Position numbers and translations under genes: made by a program
In this document: one piece after another, positions 63,934 to 64,000 of the stretch
Layout of the letters: the number at the start of each line of letters is the position of its first letter
How positions within the stretch are numbered: position 1 is the stretch's first letter
Assembly (NCBI RefSeq): GCF_025947065.1
Contig: NZ_CP109994.1
Span: 2,418,001-2,482,000 of the forward strand
DNA length: 64,000 bases
DNA from: Flavobacterium sp. N1736
GTDB taxonomy: Bacteria > Bacteroidota > Bacteroidia > Flavobacteriales > Flavobacteriaceae
Direction of reading: 5' to 3'
The notes under the pieces: model-generated
What the model saw: the letters and a program-made list of their open reading frames with translations, nothing else
Told to the model about the DNA's origin: nothing
Databases searched by the model: none

Positions 63934-64000
63934 TTATTTCTTATGAATTAACTTACCATTTTGATAATACTAATTTACAAAAATCAAAACACTTTGTATC

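Overview
The window is chromosomal DNA of a Flavobacterium-like member of the Bacteroidota. The evidence is strong AT richness, a type IX secretion (T9SS) cargo/partner pair, a promoter motif TAnnTTTG in front of many genes, a tmRNA whose tag reads GENNYALAA, and protein families typical of Flavobacteriia (DUF4251, LETM1-like, PorP/SprF, GG-leader peptides). No transposase, prophage or CRISPR array was seen.

Layout. 1-8.3 kb: an acyl-CoA dehydrogenase cut by the window edge, a secreted GH18 chitinase, small envelope proteins, a Cu/Zn superoxide dismutase, a LETM1-like protein, and a beta-carbonic anhydrase beside a SulP anion transporter. 8.3-13 kb: dps and oxyR (divergent), a tRNA methyltransferase, ilvE and a MazG-like pyrophosphohydrolase. 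13.4-31.2 kb: mostly housekeeping genes, with an ECF sigma operon, kup, an RsmB-like rRNA methyltransferase, menE-like/CPBP, an ArsC-like protein, a TonB-dependent receptor, fumC and an NAD(P)-dependent oxidoreductase. 31.4-33.1 kb: a serine hydrolase lipoprotein and the tmRNA gene.

33.2-48.2 kb is one T9SS locus on the minus strand. A giant adhesin-like gene (signal peptide, TIG/VCBS blocks, 37 MBG repeats of about 81 aa, type B C-terminal sorting domain) is followed by a PorP/SprF partner. A single in-frame TGA at 44206-44208 splits the adhesin, so the N-terminal part has the signal peptide and the C-terminal part has the sorting domain.

48.9-61.4 kb is the most interesting region: a compact peptide-secretion operon on the minus strand. 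It starts with a 48-residue precursor gene (56961-57107) that has a double-glycine leader and a 24-residue core with four cysteines. Next come a TlpA-like thioredoxin, a membrane VKOR/thioredoxin fusion, a glycosyltransferase-like protein, a C39-peptidase ABC exporter and an HlyD adaptor. Beside it are a LuxR-type response regulator, a LytTR protein whose receiver has lost its phospho-acceptor Asp, a small lipoprotein and a TPR histidine kinase. This looks like a system that makes, oxidatively folds, trims and exports a disulfide-containing peptide, possibly under its own two-component control.

61.6-63.9 kb encodes catalase-peroxidase KatG, which together with OxyR, Dps and SodC gives a strong oxidative-stress theme. 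Several long palindromic intergenic repeats (two copies of one family, at 12.9 and 61.5 kb) lie between genes.
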